Assembly: GCA_944989445.1 (NCBI GenBank)
Contig: CALYLW010000019.1
Span: 1,116,001-1,180,000 of the forward strand
DNA from: Ampullaceana balthica
Lineage: Eukaryota; Mollusca; Gastropoda; Lymnaeidae
DNA: 64,000 nucleotides
Direction: 5' to 3'
Made by a program: the position numbers and the translations under genes. The notes under the pieces were generated by a model that searched no databases, was not told the origin of the DNA, and was given only the letters and a program-made list of their open reading frames with translations. Positions 43,816 through 58,964 of the stretch are shown here, in pieces (position 1 is the stretch's first letter; each line of letters begins with the position of its first letter).

Positions 43816-44145
43816 CCTCCAATTTTCTCGCCCCTATTTACTGTCATTGTTTGAGAACCTTGTAGTAATATATACAAGTTAGGAATCACATTTTAAAAAT
43901 AATTTAGATTGATCAGAGCAGACAAGATCTTTCCAGAAGGTGCCTGTCTGGTCTCCGAAGACCCATGACTGACGTTTGGGCGGGGCCAAACTAGCAATTA
44001 GGTATAGGTCAATCAGGCATTTCAGTTAACATCTACTGGCAACGATGATTTGAACGTGTGCGAAATTTCAAGTTCAAAGACTTTTGACAGACAGGAAGTG
44101 TGAACCAACAACAATGAGGGGATTTCAACGAGACAATCAGAAGAA
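43816..44145. other. No recognised feature
   Basis: Unassigned sequence between two arrays. Confidence 0.45.
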
Positions 44146-47100
44146 ACTGTTGTGTTCATAGAACAAGACTATTGTGTTGATAGAACAAGACTATTGTGTT
44201 GATATAACAAGACTATTGTGTTGATTAAAAAAGACTATTGTGTTGATAGAACTAGAAATTGTGTTGATAGAACAAAACTATTGTGTTGATAGAACAAGAC
44301 TATACTATTGTGTTGATAGAACATGACTATCGTGTTGATAGAACAAGACTATTGTGTTGATAGAACAACACTATTGTTGATAGAACAAGACTATTGTGTT
44401 GATAGAACAAGACTATTGTGTTCATAGAACAAGACTATTGTTTTGATAGAACAAGATTAGTGTGTTGATAGAACAAGACTATTGTGTTGATAGAACAAGA
44501 CTATTGTGTTGACAGAACAAGACTATTGTGTTGATAGAACTAGAAATTGTGTAGATAGAACAAGACTATTGTATGGATAGAACAAGACTATACTATTGTG
44601 TTGATAGAACTAGAAATTGTGTTGATAGAACAAGACTATTGTTTTGATAGAACAAGACTATTGTGTTGATAGAACAAGACTAGTGTGTTGATAGAACAAG
44701 ACTATTGTGTTGATAGAACAAAACTATCATGTTGATAGAACAAGACTATTGTGTTGATAGAAATAGAAATTGTGTTGATAGAACAAAACTATTGTGTTGA
44801 TAGAACAAGACTATTGTGTTGATAGAACAAGACGATTGTGTTGATAGAACAAGACTATCGTGTAGATAGAACAGGACTATTGTGTTGATAGAACAAAACT
44901 ATTGTGTTGATAGAACAAGACTATTGTGTTGATAAACAAGACTATTGTGTTGAAACAACAAGACATTCGTGTTGATAGAACAAGACAATTTGTTGATAGA
45001 ACTAGACAATTTTGTTGATAGAACTAGAAATTGTGTTGATAGAACAAGACTATTGTGTTGATAGAACAAGACTATTGTGTTGCTAGATCAAGACTATACT
45101 ATTGTGTTGATAGAACAAGACTATACTATTGTGTTTTAGAACAAGACTATTGTGTTGATAGAACTAGAAATTGTGTTGATAAAACAAGACTATTGTGTTG
45201 ATAGAACAAAACTATTGTGTTGATAGAACAAGACTATACTATTGTGTTGATAGAACATGACTATCGTGTTGATAGAACAAGACTATTGTGTTGATAGAAC
45301 TAGAAATTGTATTGATAGAACAAGACAATTGTGTTGATAGAACAAGACTATTGTGTTGATAGAACAAGACTAATGTGTTGATAGAACAAGACTATTGTGT
45401 TGATAGAACAAGACTATTGTGTTGATAGAACTAGAAATTGTGTAGATAGAACAAAACTTATGTATGGATAGAACAAGACTATACTATTGTGTTGATAGAA
45501 CTAGAAATTGTGTTGATAGAACAAGACTATTGTTTTGATAGAACAAGACTATTGTGTTGATAGAACAAGACTAGTGTGTTGATAGAACAAGACTATTGTG
45601 TTGATAGAACAAAACTATCGTGTTGATAGAACAAGACTATTGTGTTGATAGAACTAGAAATTGTGTTGATAGAACAGAACTATTGTGTTGATAGAACAAG
45701 AATATTGTGTTGATAGAACAAGACTATTGTGTTGATACAACAAGACATTCGTGTTGATAGAACAAGACGATTTTGTTGATAGAACTAGACAATTTTGTTG
45801 ATAGAACTAGAAATTGTGTTGATAGAACAAGACTATTGTGTTGATAGAACAAGACTATTTTGTTGATAGAACAAGACTATTGTGTTGATAGAACAAGACT
45901 ATTGTGTTGATAGAACAAGACTATTGTGTTGATAGAACTAGAAATTTTGTTGATAGAACAAGACTATTGTGTTGATACAACAAGACATTCGTGTTGATAG
46001 AACAAAACTATTGTGTTGATAGAACAAGACTATTGTGTTGATGGAACAAGACTATTGTGTAGATAGAACAAGACTATTGTGTTGATAGAACAAAACTATT
46101 GTGTTGATAGAACAAGACTATTGTGTTGATAAACAAGACTATTGTGTTGCTAGATCAAGACTATTCTATTGTGTTGATAGAACAAGACTATACTATTGTG
46201 TTGATAGAACAAGACTATTGTGTTGATAGAACTAGAAATTGTGTTGATAGAACAAGACTATACTATTGTGTTGATAGAACATGACTATCGTGTTGATAGA
46301 ACAAGACTATTGTGTTGATAGAACAAGACTATTGTGTTGATAGAACTAGAAATTGTGTTGACAGAACAAGACCATTGTGTTGATAGAACAAGACAACTGT
46401 GTTGTCTTGTTCTATCAACACAATGGTCTTGTTCTATCAACTGTGTTGATAGAACAAGACTATTGTGTTGATAGAACAAGACTATTGTGTTGATAGAACA
46501 AGACTATTGTGTTGATAGAACAAGACTATTGTGTTGATAGAACAAGACTATTGTGTTGATAGAACTAGAAATTGTGTAGATAGAACAAGACTAATGTATG
46601 GATAGAGCAAGACTATAATATTGTGTTGATAGAACTAAAAATTGTGTTGATAGAACAAGACTATTGTTTTGATAGAACAAGACTAGTGTATTGATAGAAC
46701 AAGACTATTGTGTTGATAAAACAAAACTGTTGTGTTGATAGAACAAGACTATTGTGTTGATAGAACTAGAAATTGTGTTGATAGAACAAAACTATTGTGT
46801 CGATAGAACAAGACTACTGTGTTGGTAGAACAAAACGATTGTGTTGATAGAACAAGACTATTGTGTTGATAGAACAAGACTATTGTGTTGATACAACAAG
46901 ACATTCGTGTTGATAGAACAAGACAATTTTGTTGATAGAACTAGACAAATTTGTTGATAGAACTAGAAATTGTGTTGATAGAACAAGACTATTGTGTTGA
47001 TAGAACAAGACTATTGTGTTGATAGAACAAGACTATTGTGTTGATATAACAAGACTATAGTGTTGAACAAAACTTTTGTGTTTTGAAAGAACACGATTAT

Positions 47101-47170
47101 TGTATTGATAGAACAAGACTATACTATTGTGTTGATAGAACAAGACTATTGTGTTGATAGAACTAGAACA
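44146..47170. repeat. 22 bp minisatellite, about 135 copies, with an internal inversion
   Basis: Unit GTTGATAGAACAAGACTATT plus GT. Variant units (GAACTAGAAATT, AAGACTATACTATT, AAGACATTCG) recur in ordered blocks of several hundred bp, showing large duplications within the array. At 46,357-46,441 the array folds back on itself in a near-perfect palindrome. Confidence 0.95.
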
Positions 47171-48124
47171 GGACTAGGTAAATTATCGTTTCGCGGATGA
47201 GGCCAAAATGCGTTCTGTTCCGCCCGCCATCTTTGTTACTATGAAAGCGTCTGAAGCACTACGACAACACTTTACCCTAATACCTTTCATTTTGGAAAAA
47301 TTCACAGAGAGACAAGACGGTGAAGTTAATATATGGGATTTAAAATATTGATGAATGACTATTCCTTTAAAAAAAGTATAACACTGACTTGGAGAGGAGA
47401 TGGGCGCCGCCAGGTCTATCAAGCTCGGAGTTAAAAAAAACTAATGTAAACATTAGAACCCCCTACGACCACACGGTCAATGGTGGGGGGGGGGTGTATT
47501 GATAGAACAAGAGCCTGGAATTAGTTCAATATTGAACGGGTTCAAGAATTTCAACAATCAAATTAAAGGCTCAAAAACATAAAAATATTAAGCTGCTCCG
47601 ATTAACATTATGTTTAAGGTGAGGGAAGGGGGGCTGGGGTCCGCGTGAGTACATGGCTTTAAAGGGTATATGTATTATGTACCAAACTTTTTTTAGAACC
47701 ACTTCAATAAAAGAATAATGTCACAGGTTGTGTCCTTGGCCTGACTTTGAATGTCCTAATGCCTGATTTGAATGCGCTACTCGGGCCAGATCAATACACC
47801 GTTATTTTGTGTTTCACGTTGTTGTTTTTGTTATCGTGCGATTGTTGTAGGTCAAACTTGTTTTGTGTCTGCCACGTGTAGCTATATTTTTATTTTCTCG
47901 GTGTGTTGCTGTTGCCCCAGGGCTAAATGACTAAGTTGTCCAAATACCAGACTATTGCTTGAGGGTGAGAGCGAGCGGTGTCGGATCTCATTGAACCTAA
48001 AGTGCAAATATCGTGGGCGTTGATTTTGTTTTAGTGATGTGACAGTGATGGTGAGTATCAGGTCAATGCCAGCTGTCAAGGTTGAGTATTTTGTGTTAGT
48101 TCTCGGACACTTGGGAGAATGATG
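47171..48124 (+). other. Unassigned, with a family A terminus fragment
   Basis: 47,283-47,343 ends CGGTGAAGTTAATATATGGG plus ATTTAA after AGAGAGAC, the family A terminus; the rest of that copy is not recognisable. The remainder has no feature. Confidence 0.55.
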
Positions 48125-49010
48125 TGATAGAAGATATGTGGTGTATGGTATATCGTGTGGAGTATGTCGTGTGGTGTATGTCGTGTGGGGTATGTCGTGT
48201 GGGGTATGTCGTGTGGTGTATGTAATGTGGGGTGTGTCGTGTGGGGTATTTCGTGTGAGATATTTGGTTTTGGGTATGTGGTGTGGGGTATGTCGTATGG
48301 GGTATGTGGTGTATGGTATATCGTGTGGAGTATGTCGTGTGGAGTATGTCGTGTGGTGTATGTCGTGTGGTGTATGTCGTGTGGTGTATGTCGTGTGGTG
48401 TATGTCGTGTGGTGTATGTCGTGTGGTGTATGTCGTGTGGTGTATGTCGTGTGGGGTATGTCGTGTGGTGTATGTCGTGTGGTGTATGTCGTGTGGTGTA
48501 TGTCGTGTGGTGTATGTCGTGTGGGGTATGTCGTGAGGTGTATGTCGTGTGGTGTATGTCGTGTGGAGTATGTCGTGTGGTGTATGTCGTGTGGTGTATG
48601 TCGTGTGGTGTATGTCGTGTGGTGTATGTCGTGTGGGGTATGTCGTGTGGTGTATGTCGTGTGGTGTACGTCGTGTGGAGTATGTCGTGTGGGGTATGTC
48701 ATGTGGTGTATGTCGTGTGGTGTATGTCGTGTGGTGTATGTCGTGTGGGGTATGTCGTGTGGGGTATGTCGTGTGGGGTATGTCGTGTGGTGTATGTCGT
48801 GTGATGTATGTCGTGTGGTGTATGTAGTGTGGGGTATGTCGTGTGGTGTATGTCGTGTGATGTATGTCGTGTGGGGTATGTCGTGTGGTGTATGTCGTGT
48901 GGGGTATGTCGTGTGGGGTATTTCGTGTGAGATATTTGGTTTTGGGTATGTTGTGTGGGGTATCTCGTATGGGGTATGTGGTGTGGGTTTGTCGTTGGGG
49001 TATTTCTTGT
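48125..49010. repeat. 14 bp minisatellite, about 62 copies
   Basis: Unit TATGTCGTGTGGTG with GGGG and GGAG variants. A distinctive block (TATTTCGTGTGAGATATTTG plus GTTTTGGG) occurs near both edges (48,247 and 48,918), suggesting a duplication spanning the array. The unit lacks stops in most frames, giving open frames up to 303 codons (plus) and 384 codons (minus) that encode only 14-residue repeats. Confidence 0.94.
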
Positions 49011-49071
49011 GGGGGCATGACGTGGAAAGTAGTCAAGAATTATGTGGTAAAGCTGGGAGGACGTGACTACA

Positions 49072-49527
49072 CAAATTAAACAACCCGTACAAGTTGATTG
49101 ACTGTAAATCCCTTATATATGAGACATAACTAAAAAGTATTGATTATGTTCAATATAATACGCAGCGCGACAAAACATTTGCAGACTAAACGTGACTAAA
49201 CTATCCTTGCTGTAAACACGAGGATGTGGTCATCGATGGCTGGGTTGAACTCCAGTGTTACGTGGATGTCAACAGTAGCAGACGGCTACATAGAGTTACA
49301 TAGAGATAAACTAAAAATGCATTAATTTAATTACGGTACATTTGATCGATCTGAAATTTTGATACAATGCATTGTTAGATGCCACGAGTATATGTGCAAA
49401 ATTTCAGCTCGACAGCGTCACGGGAGGTGGGTGATCTTTTTACTTTTATTTGTCAGCCCGCTCGACCAAGGCAGAGAGCGATCACGACAGACAGAGACGA
49501 CAGTGAAGTTAATATAAGGGATTTAAA
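49072..49527 (+). mobile_element. Family A copy 11
   Basis: ATTAAACAACCCGTACAAG start, subterminal CTGTAAATCCCTTATATATG, TTCAATATAATACGCAGCGC word as in A1, stem-loop arms (TTGATCGATCTGAAATTTTG; AAATTTCAGCTCGACAG) and the GAAGTTAATATAAGGGATTT end. It is intermediate between A1 and A2. The 47.3 kb fragment is counted as copy 10. Confidence 0.87.
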
Positions 49528-51282
49528 TGCAATCTTTTTAACAGTATTTGTAAAGATGATTCAGACTTTACAAAGGATGCCACTTCTTTGTTCCTACATT
49601 TCCGATATCGAGGCAAATCGCTGAACCGCGATTTCTAAACCATTCTTCATTGGCTTTCCGATCGTAAATTATTCCTTATGCCCCACCCCGGTAAAGGGAC
49701 TCGACTGACCGGTTAAACCATCTGAGGGTAACCGATGGGATACAAAACTTAGTGAAGTGTTACTTGTCTACCCATGATCTTCCATGAGCCAACGGGTAAG
49801 AGGCGATTCACAGCAAAGCATCGTGGAGTGCTAAGAGCATGTGAGACACACAGGACGTCCTGGTCATCCACTGCACCCAACTCCATCCACAGCCGTCTCG
49901 ACAACGTCTTGCTGCTGGATCAGATGGCTTTGGGCGAGAGAGTGAGGTCGACGTGTTGCGCAAATCTCCCTCACTTTAAACAAAAGTCATTCTCATTATC
50001 CATTCCTTTTTGCCAGGCTAATAAAAAAATAAATTAATTGCGTTGTGGCTTGCTTTAAAAGAGCTTTTTTAATATATAAAAAAAGATTAAGTAGAAATAT
50101 TTTTTAAAAGAAACTTGCTGGAACAGCTTTTCCAGTGACTTGAGCTTGGAAGTGATAATATAAGTACTAGTCTAACTTTTAAAAAAAACTTGTTTAAAAA
50201 ACGTAATTCAACGATTTCTAAAGAGTATTAGGAAAAACACTCATGTATTCTGCCAACAACCTGTGGGGAAACATTTTCAATTTGTGGCACAGTCACTAAT
50301 TATTGAAAGTGGTGATTTTAATGATAATAATAACCATAGTTTAGTTTAACACACAAAAATACAACTGCTGCTACAGTTTAAATAGTCAATCTATCGCCAC
50401 CCATGTACAATTTCTTCGTTATGCAATTCAGTTATGATATAGGAAGTTTTATTTACCACTATGCATTATTTTGTTTTATTATGCATACATTACAAATGAT
50501 TTAGACTCTACTAATAATGCAGGCTTAATTAATATTGCTGACTTTACTAATGATGCACACTTCACAAATGATGCATGCTGACTTTACATGCGATGCAGAG
50601 TTTGCAAATGATGCATGTAGAAGTTAAAAAGAATATATCTACATTTCTTTTTAAAAGTGAATTTAAAATATGTTCACATTAACGGAAGCTGAATGTGGTA
50701 AAAGATTACTTCCGGTACAATAAGAGAATGTTTCTAATGGGAATCGTCTCAGACCCGGAAGAGAATTAGGGCCTAACACCACCCGCACACCTCTGCCCGC
50801 CCACACATAGATGACAAATCCAAAAATATTCACACTTTGCCGGTATACAAATAATAATTTGATCAGCTGACCTCTCCTATTGTCCTTTGACCTCTCTTGT
50901 GGACCTTTGACATCTTTACTGACCTTAATCTGTTTTACTGACCTTTGGCCTCTCTCACTGACTTTTGGCCTGTCTTACTGACTTTTGGCCTATCTTACTG
51001 ACCTTTGGCCTCTCTTACTGACCTTTGGCCTCTTTTAATGACCGCTGGCCTTTCTTACGCATCTTTGGCTTACATATAATTAGGTATTGAGATTAAGCTC
51101 TTTAAGCCCCTTCCCCACCCAAGGTCAGTGTTTCTGAAAACTTGCTCCATCTTTTCAAAGTGTCGCACATAGGGCAAAAACCATTCTGCGAACGTAGAGC
51201 TGTATTATTTTTTTCCAGTTATGTAAACGAAATCAGCAGCAGCGACACATAAAGGACACCGAGATGTCACCTAAATGACGAC
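49528..51282. other. Unassigned, with weak short repeats
   Basis: 50,860-51,060 has about ten degenerate copies of CTGACCTTTGGCCTCTCTTA. 50,500-50,610 has irregular AAATGATGCA words. An 87-codon frame at 49,774-50,037 has no recognisable motif. Confidence 0.45.
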
Positions 51283-51871
51283 AAAAAAAACAAACCCGTA
51301 AAAACAAAGTTTTTGACTATAAATCCCTTATATATGAGACATAACTAACAGTATTGATTATTTTCAAGCATTTACAGACTGAATCTGTCTTAACTCAACT
51401 TTGCATCATAACCCTAGTGGTGGGGGGAGGGGTGGGTGGGGGAGTGGTGGGTGGGGGGAGGGGTGGGTGGGGGGAGAGGGGAAAAGTCTGGTCACCGATT
51501 CGCTTGACTGAACTCAGAGTGACACGTAAAATGAAAACAAAAGCGCACCGTCGCTTCGTTGGGTCGCCTCAATGCGTCAGCTCAAACTTTCACGTGGCAA
51601 AAAAACAATAACAAACCGTGAATTTAAATTACATACCTCATATAAGGATAAACTAAAAATGCATTAATTTAATTACGGTACGTTCGATCGATCTGAAATT
51701 TTGATACGATGCATTGTTAGGTTAGACGGGTCCGTGTGCCAAATTTCAGTTCGATCGGATCATGGGATGTGGGTCATTTTTGACTTCTGTTTTTCCGCCC
51801 GCCGAGCCCAAGACAGACAGAGATGATGAGATGACGACAGAGACGGCCGCGAAGTTAATATAAGGGATTTA
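51283..51871 (+). mobile_element. Family A (subtype A2) copy 12
   Basis: Closely matches copy 7, including the GGGGTGGG-rich interior (51,418-51,482), CGAACCGTC-like segment and both stem-loop arms. It ends GAAGTTAATATAAGGGATTT and abuts copy 13. Confidence 0.9.
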
Positions 51872-53077
<1,206 letters not shown>

Positions 53078-53207
53078 AAAGAGACACCCCTTACTCACAG
53101 TTAGCATGATACAAAAATCCATATTCGCCGACGAAGACCATCAAATGAAGCTAAAGAACAAAACAGTTTTCACCATCAACATAATCTAGAGGCGACTTAA
53201 TCAGGAT

Positions 53208-53686
53208 GAAAATAAAGATATCGCCGTAGCTATTGCGCCGCAATGAGTATGGACGCCACAAAGTGCATAAAAGCCAGGGTCTTCGTGAAAATAAAGATAT
53301 CGCCGTAGCTATTGCGCCGCAATGAGTATGGACGCCACAAAGTGCATAAAAGCCAGGGTCTTCGTGAAAATAAAGATATCGCCGTAGCTATTGCGCCGCA
53401 ATGAGTATGGACGCCACAAAGTGCATAAAAGCCAGGGTCTTCGTGAAAATAAGGATATCGCCGTAGCTATTGCGCCGCAATGTGTATGGACGCCACAAAG
53501 TGCATAAAAGCCAGGGTCTTCGTGAAAATAAGGATATCGCCGTAGCTATTGCGCCGCAATGTGTATGGACGCCACAAAGTGCATAAAAGCCAGGGTCTTC
53601 GTGAAAATAAGGATATCGCCGTAGCTATTGCGCCGCAATGTGTATGGACGCCACAAAGTGCATAAAAGCCAGGGTCTTCGTGAAAA
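53208..53686. repeat. 79 bp tandem repeat, 6 copies
   Basis: Units start GAAAATAAAGATATCGCCGT and contain TTGCGCCGCAATG (GCG/CGC inverted pair) and CATAAAAGCCAGGGTCTTCG. Copies differ by a few bases only (AAAGATA versus AAGGATA, GAGTATG versus GTGTATG), so this array is young. Confidence 0.95.
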
Positions 53687-56224
53687 TTTCGATTTTTTTT
53701 TCTTCTCTTTTTGTTCAAGGATCGCCTCGGCGTTGTGTTTGTCTTGTGTGGGGAATGCGACTACCGTGTACATGTCCCATTAGGGCCTCATGCATCGTTG
53801 GTCGCCAAATTTGGTCAGGACATGCGACAACCGGAAACAGTGATGTAACATCTGAGATGTGTGACGCATGAAGGCAGGTATCCACCCCGCTTTCCCACCC
53901 CCACTATAAATGCGTTTAATTTGTGAATGGGGTTTCTGTAATTGTTATTTGTCCCAGCTGCGAAGCATTCTGGGTAAAGTTAAACTAGCGTGTGTACGAA
54001 AAAAAATAATTAAAGTCTTACATAGTAGAAGGTTTTGACGCAAAAAATCTTTTTAGGTAAAGAAAACAATGGACTCGCCATCAGTTAACACATCTTTAGC
54101 ACTCTTAGCTTTGTAAATGCGGCATCTATTTTATGTCAGGGATTCAAACATTTCGGGAAGAAATAAAATAATTTATAGAAATTAAAACTTTATCAAATGG
54201 GAGCTAAACACTGCCAGTAAAAATGAAACAATTTAATAAATGTGTTAAAATAAGGGGGAAATAATTACTCATAACATAAAATAAAGGGGAAGACGATTCA
54301 TAAGGTAAAATAAAAGGTGATATTCATAATGTGAAATAAAGACGTGAAAAAAATATTCATATGATAAAATAAAAGTTGAAAATGATCCAATAAGGAAAAT
54401 AAAGGTGAAAAATAAATAATAAAGTAAAATAAAGTGAAAAAAAAACCCATTCATATAGTTATTTTGGTAAAAGCAAAGTTGACGTACCCACGTTAAATGG
54501 CCGCAATCTTTGTAGCTATGCCGCGTTACAAAGAAATTGGAAAATTCAACTATTAAAGTTCTAAAACTAAACCTAACCCTAAATTCCCAATTATAACTAA
54601 ACCTAACCCCAAACCTAAATTAACCAATACAAATTCTAAAACAAAACCTAAATGTCACTAAATAACAAAGGCAGATAATGCATAATTAATTGCTATATAG
54701 GCCTTTTGGGTACGACTTGTTTGAATCAGCCTTTTTTTTTAAAGGTGAATATTCATATAATTTAATAGTTTAAATAAGGTGAAACGATCATTTATACTGT
54801 AGAATAAGAGTTTAAAAAAACCTAAACGGAACACTTTTCATTTTAAAAAAAGTTTTCCTATTTCAATATTTGAACCGCCCGTCCCTATAGGCTCCCATGT
54901 CCTGGTCTACAACACTTAATGGTTTTACGTGCCTGAAATCATCGGGTCAACCTTGACCTTGCGGTTTTCATGTCTGAAGATTTGGAGATTTTACTGGCGT
55001 GGGTGGCTCAAGTAGACTCAACTGAGAGGTCACTTGAGACATTTTTATTAGAAGTTACACCTTTACACACACACACACCCGTAAGCCAACGGTACACTCA
55101 GGTGTGCGGCCTACTTTTACCAGTCTCCAAGACATCGTCGGTTCCGCTTTCCGAGGCCGGCGTAACTTCTGGCTTTGTGAGGGGTTAGAAAAGGGGGGGG
55201 GGCTAGAAAGGAAGAAAATTTAAAATACATTAAAGGCATTTAATAACATGATTTCAATGTCGTGGAGAAGTGTCACTGATTATATTCTCCTGGTGCTGTC
55301 TGGTAATTTGTGGACTATATGAGCTCCTGCAGACAATCTCATTTTGATACCCGGCCATCTACAGATATCTGAAATTTCTTGGCCAGTATGAGCTCCTGAA
55401 TACAATCTCATTCTGGTAATATGGTCATGCCGGCGTCATGTCGATAGAAATAAAACAACAACATGAATTGTAAAGTATCGTCTGACAATCTGGCTCCAAC
55501 AATCCGCAATTTTCAGTTTCCTACCAATCACTACACTCCAATCAATACCCTGGTATTTTAATCAAACGACACGCCACTGCCCTCGGGTACATTGCCTGGC
55601 CGCGTGCAGCTGGGATGTTGTAGCATCCGGGCATTTCGCGACCTTCACCTTACTCCTCCACATCTTATCACGCCACTAAAGACAAGCGCTGTTGTTACGG
55701 CCCAGGGCAGATAGTGCAATTATGGGCTGCGGACCTCAGAGATACGGTCAAAAATGTGCAGACCACGCAGAGGTGTCGACGACATCAGACGTGCCGCCAA
55801 CGTCATGCTAACACGGGTGGCGCTGTTTGATGCACTTAGAAATTAAATAAAGATTCGGATTTCAGAGATGCGGGAAACTTTATTTTGATAAGACAGAAGG
55901 CAATGGGGACAACATTGTAGGATAAAATAAATACTTAAAAAAAAGGGGGGGGGGAGAAGAAGGAAAACAATTATCTGGGGTTTTCAAAATTCGATCTAAA
56001 ATGGCTGTTTTACTGGTTGTCACATAATTAATGACACTTCGTGATAGACAGCTAACACACGCAAGGTCACAAACAAAACGTTTGGACGCTAAAGAAATCG
56101 ATGTTTGAACACCCCCCCCCCAATCCCCCGCCAGCCACACATTTCCACATGAAAGTTAGGCGACACGGCAAATAAATTTGGTCAACACTTTTTTTTAACT
56201 TGTAAGTTTTGGGGCTTCCATCCT
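53687..56224. other. Long unassigned stretch
   Basis: 54,240-54,440 is an A-rich degenerate repeat around AAAATAAAGGTGAAAA. 54,560-54,655 has CCTAACCCTAAA-like words, too irregular for a telomeric repeat. Runs of G at 55,192-55,202 and 55,945-55,953 and of C at 56,111-56,120 occur. No gene is recognised. Confidence 0.45.
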
Positions 56225-56512
56225 CGTAATCTCACTGGAACCATCTGAGACCAGACCAAGAAACTTTGGGAGTACAGAAGGAGAAACATCACATCCCTCG
56301 ACTGGAAACAACTATTTCCAAACAAAGAAACCTTGTGAGCATTGAAGGAGAAACATCACACCCCTCGACTGGAAACAACTATTTCCAAACAAAGAAACCT
56401 TGTGAGCATTGAAGGAGAAACATCACACCCCTCGACTGGAAACAACTATTTCCAAACAAAGAAACCTTGTGAGCATTGAAGGAGAAACAGATTCATCGAC
56501 TGGAAACAACTA
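56225..56512. repeat. 67 bp tandem repeat, about 4 copies
   Basis: Unit CCTCGACTGGAAACAACTAT plus TTCCAAACAAAGAAACCTTG and TGAGCATTGAAGGAGAAACA. The middle copies are nearly identical. A remnant (TTTGTGAGCATTGAAGGA) reappears at 58,000. Confidence 0.93.
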
Positions 56513-56524
56513 TTGCCGAACTGT

Positions 56525-57324
56525 TACGTCGTTGTCTGGGTACTTGTAATGACCACAAGGACAGTTGTCTGGGTACTTGTAATCATCACAAGGACAGTTG
56601 TATGGGTACCTGTAATGACCACTAGGACAGTTGTCTGGGTACTTGTAATGACCACAAGGACAGTTGTCTGGGTACTTGTAATCATCACAAGGACAGTTGT
56701 ATGGGTACCTGTAATGACCACTAGGACAGTTGTCTGGGTACTTGTAATGACCACAAGGACAGTTGTATGGGTACCTGTAATGACCACTAGGACAGTTGTC
56801 TGGGTACTTGTAATGACCACAAGGACAGTTGTATGGGTACCTGTAATGACCACTAGGACAGTTGTCTGGGTACTTGTAATGACCACAAGGACAGTTGTAT
56901 GGGTACCTGTAATGACCACTAGGACAGTTGTCTGGGTACTTGTAATGACCACAAGGACAGTTGTCTGGGTACTTGTAATGACCACAAGGACAGTTGTATG
57001 GGTACTTGTAATGACCACAAGGACAGTTGTCTGGGTACTTGTAATGACCACAAGGACAGTTGTCTGGGTACTTGTAATGACCACAAGGACAGTTGTATGG
57101 GTACCTGTAATGACCACAAGGACAGTTGTCTGGGTACTTGTAATGATCACAAGGACAGTTGTCTGGGTACTTGTAATCATCACAAGGACAGTTGTCTGGG
57201 TACTTGTAATGACCACAAGGACAGTTGTCTGGGTACTTGTAATGACCACAAGGACAGTTGTATGGGTACCTGTAATGACCACTAGGACAGTTGTCTGGGT
57301 ACTTGTAATGACCACAAGGACAGG
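56525..57324. repeat. 33 bp minisatellite, 24 copies
   Basis: Unit GTCTGGGTACTTGTAATGAC plus CACAAGGACAGTT. A variant TATGGGTACC...CACTAGG alternates with it, giving a 66 bp higher-order period over 56,590-56,940. Frame-preserving, so both strands show open frames (275 and 263 codons) of 11-residue repeats. Confidence 0.95.
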
Positions 57325-58232
57325 CTACAACTCAAAGTAACTCCAACACCATTATAACATACATAAGTTTTATTAACGTCCAACAAGGTCCTTCCGCACG
57401 CAACAACAGCAAATCTCTAACTCACTATAGACTCTCAACCGTCCCTACGTCACGTTCACTATCACGCGTCACATCTTCTCATGCTACGTCATGGTGTTCC
57501 ATACCATGCGCACTATTCCGCACTGCACCACAGACTCGTACAAACACATACACATCGGGAAAACCCCATTAGCTATAATATTTCCCTGACATATCCCCCC
57601 TCTTCACTTTAGATTTAACTCACGGAGTTAATTAACAACCTGAAATTTATAGCATCTTAAAGATACATAATAATACGTTCACAACGAGAATATTATTTAC
57701 TTGAATCGTTCATAATACTGAGCTGTCTGGTTCACGTAATAAACACCTTATTATTCTCAATACTGAGCTCTCCCGGCTCAAACAAATTCTTTCTGACAAA
57801 GAATTATTCCTTGATCGTCCTCTGCCCGAGGCATAAGTTATGGGATAACGTCTTATCCATACATAACAACAAACGATCAGTTTCCACTGAGCACTACTGG
57901 CTCACATAACAACAAAGATCAGTTTCCACTGAGCACTACTGGCTCACATAACAACAAATTATTATTCTCAATACTGAGCTCTCCCGGGAACCAAAAAGCT
58001 TTGTGAGCATTGAAGGATAAACATCAGTCTACTCGGCAGCACACGATCCTACCCACCACTCCAATAAAACTCCATATAGAAGGGGCACTCAAGTATCTTA
58101 GTCATGGGAACGAATAAAGCGCACTGGACCCATTGACCACTGTCCACTGACCACAACTTGGCATGGCAACAGTCATCACCATTATACTTATAGGGTCATT
58201 CAAGTCATTAGAAGTGAATATATACATGTGTA
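57325..58232. other. Unassigned, with short direct duplications
   Basis: AAGATCAGTTTCCACTGAGC and its continuation occur twice at 57,868-57,950, and TCAATACTGAGCTCTCCCGG occurs at 57,758 and 57,969. No coding sequence is recognised. Confidence 0.5.
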
Positions 58233-58633
<401 letters not shown>

Positions 58634-58964
58634 TCTATATATAAAATTTTCCCGAAATTAGTACAAGCACAAGTCGTGACCAAACAAGCACGACTTATGA
58701 TCCTCGCTAAGGTCGACCAATCACAGTTTATGGTTGGCAAGCTCGAGTGATGCAGGGTGGATGGCAGGTACCTAACCACAGTGCGCATTTCTCGAGAATA
58801 AAAATGCATCGGCGGTCCCTCCACCCCCCATCCCCCCCGACGTTCACTCACATTGTTCCTATTTCATCGTGCTGCTGTTCTCGTGTACGTTCTTTGCACC
58901 CCCCCTTTTTGTACTTATCTAAGAGCAAGTCTGCGGCGTATGCTACGACGCGGGTCGTATCTAG
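58634..58964 (+). mobile_element. Non-autonomous Helitron, family B copy 4
   Basis: Starts TCTATATATAAAATTTTCCC directly after copy 3 and ends GCGGCGTATGCTACGACGC, nine bases, CTAG, then T. It contains ACCAATCACAGTTTATGGTT and the other family words, diverged by perhaps a fifth from copy 3. Confidence 0.9.

Noticed and set aside
48155..49066. Long open frames through the 14 bp array (303 codons plus, 384 codons minus) as genes
   Set aside because: They are pure repeats open on both strands in several frames, with no domain, splice context or unique coding sequence.
49774..50037. An 87-codon host gene
   Set aside because: No recognisable domain, no supporting exon structure, and a length expected by chance.
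54560..54655. Interstitial telomere (CCCTAA)n
   Set aside because: The words are irregular and interrupted; no run of three consecutive telomeric repeats exists. The same applies to 22,550-22,625 and 59,055-59,150.
57325..58010. LTR retrotransposon fragment
   Set aside because: There are short direct duplications, but no TG...CA ends, primer-binding site or polyprotein sequence is visible.
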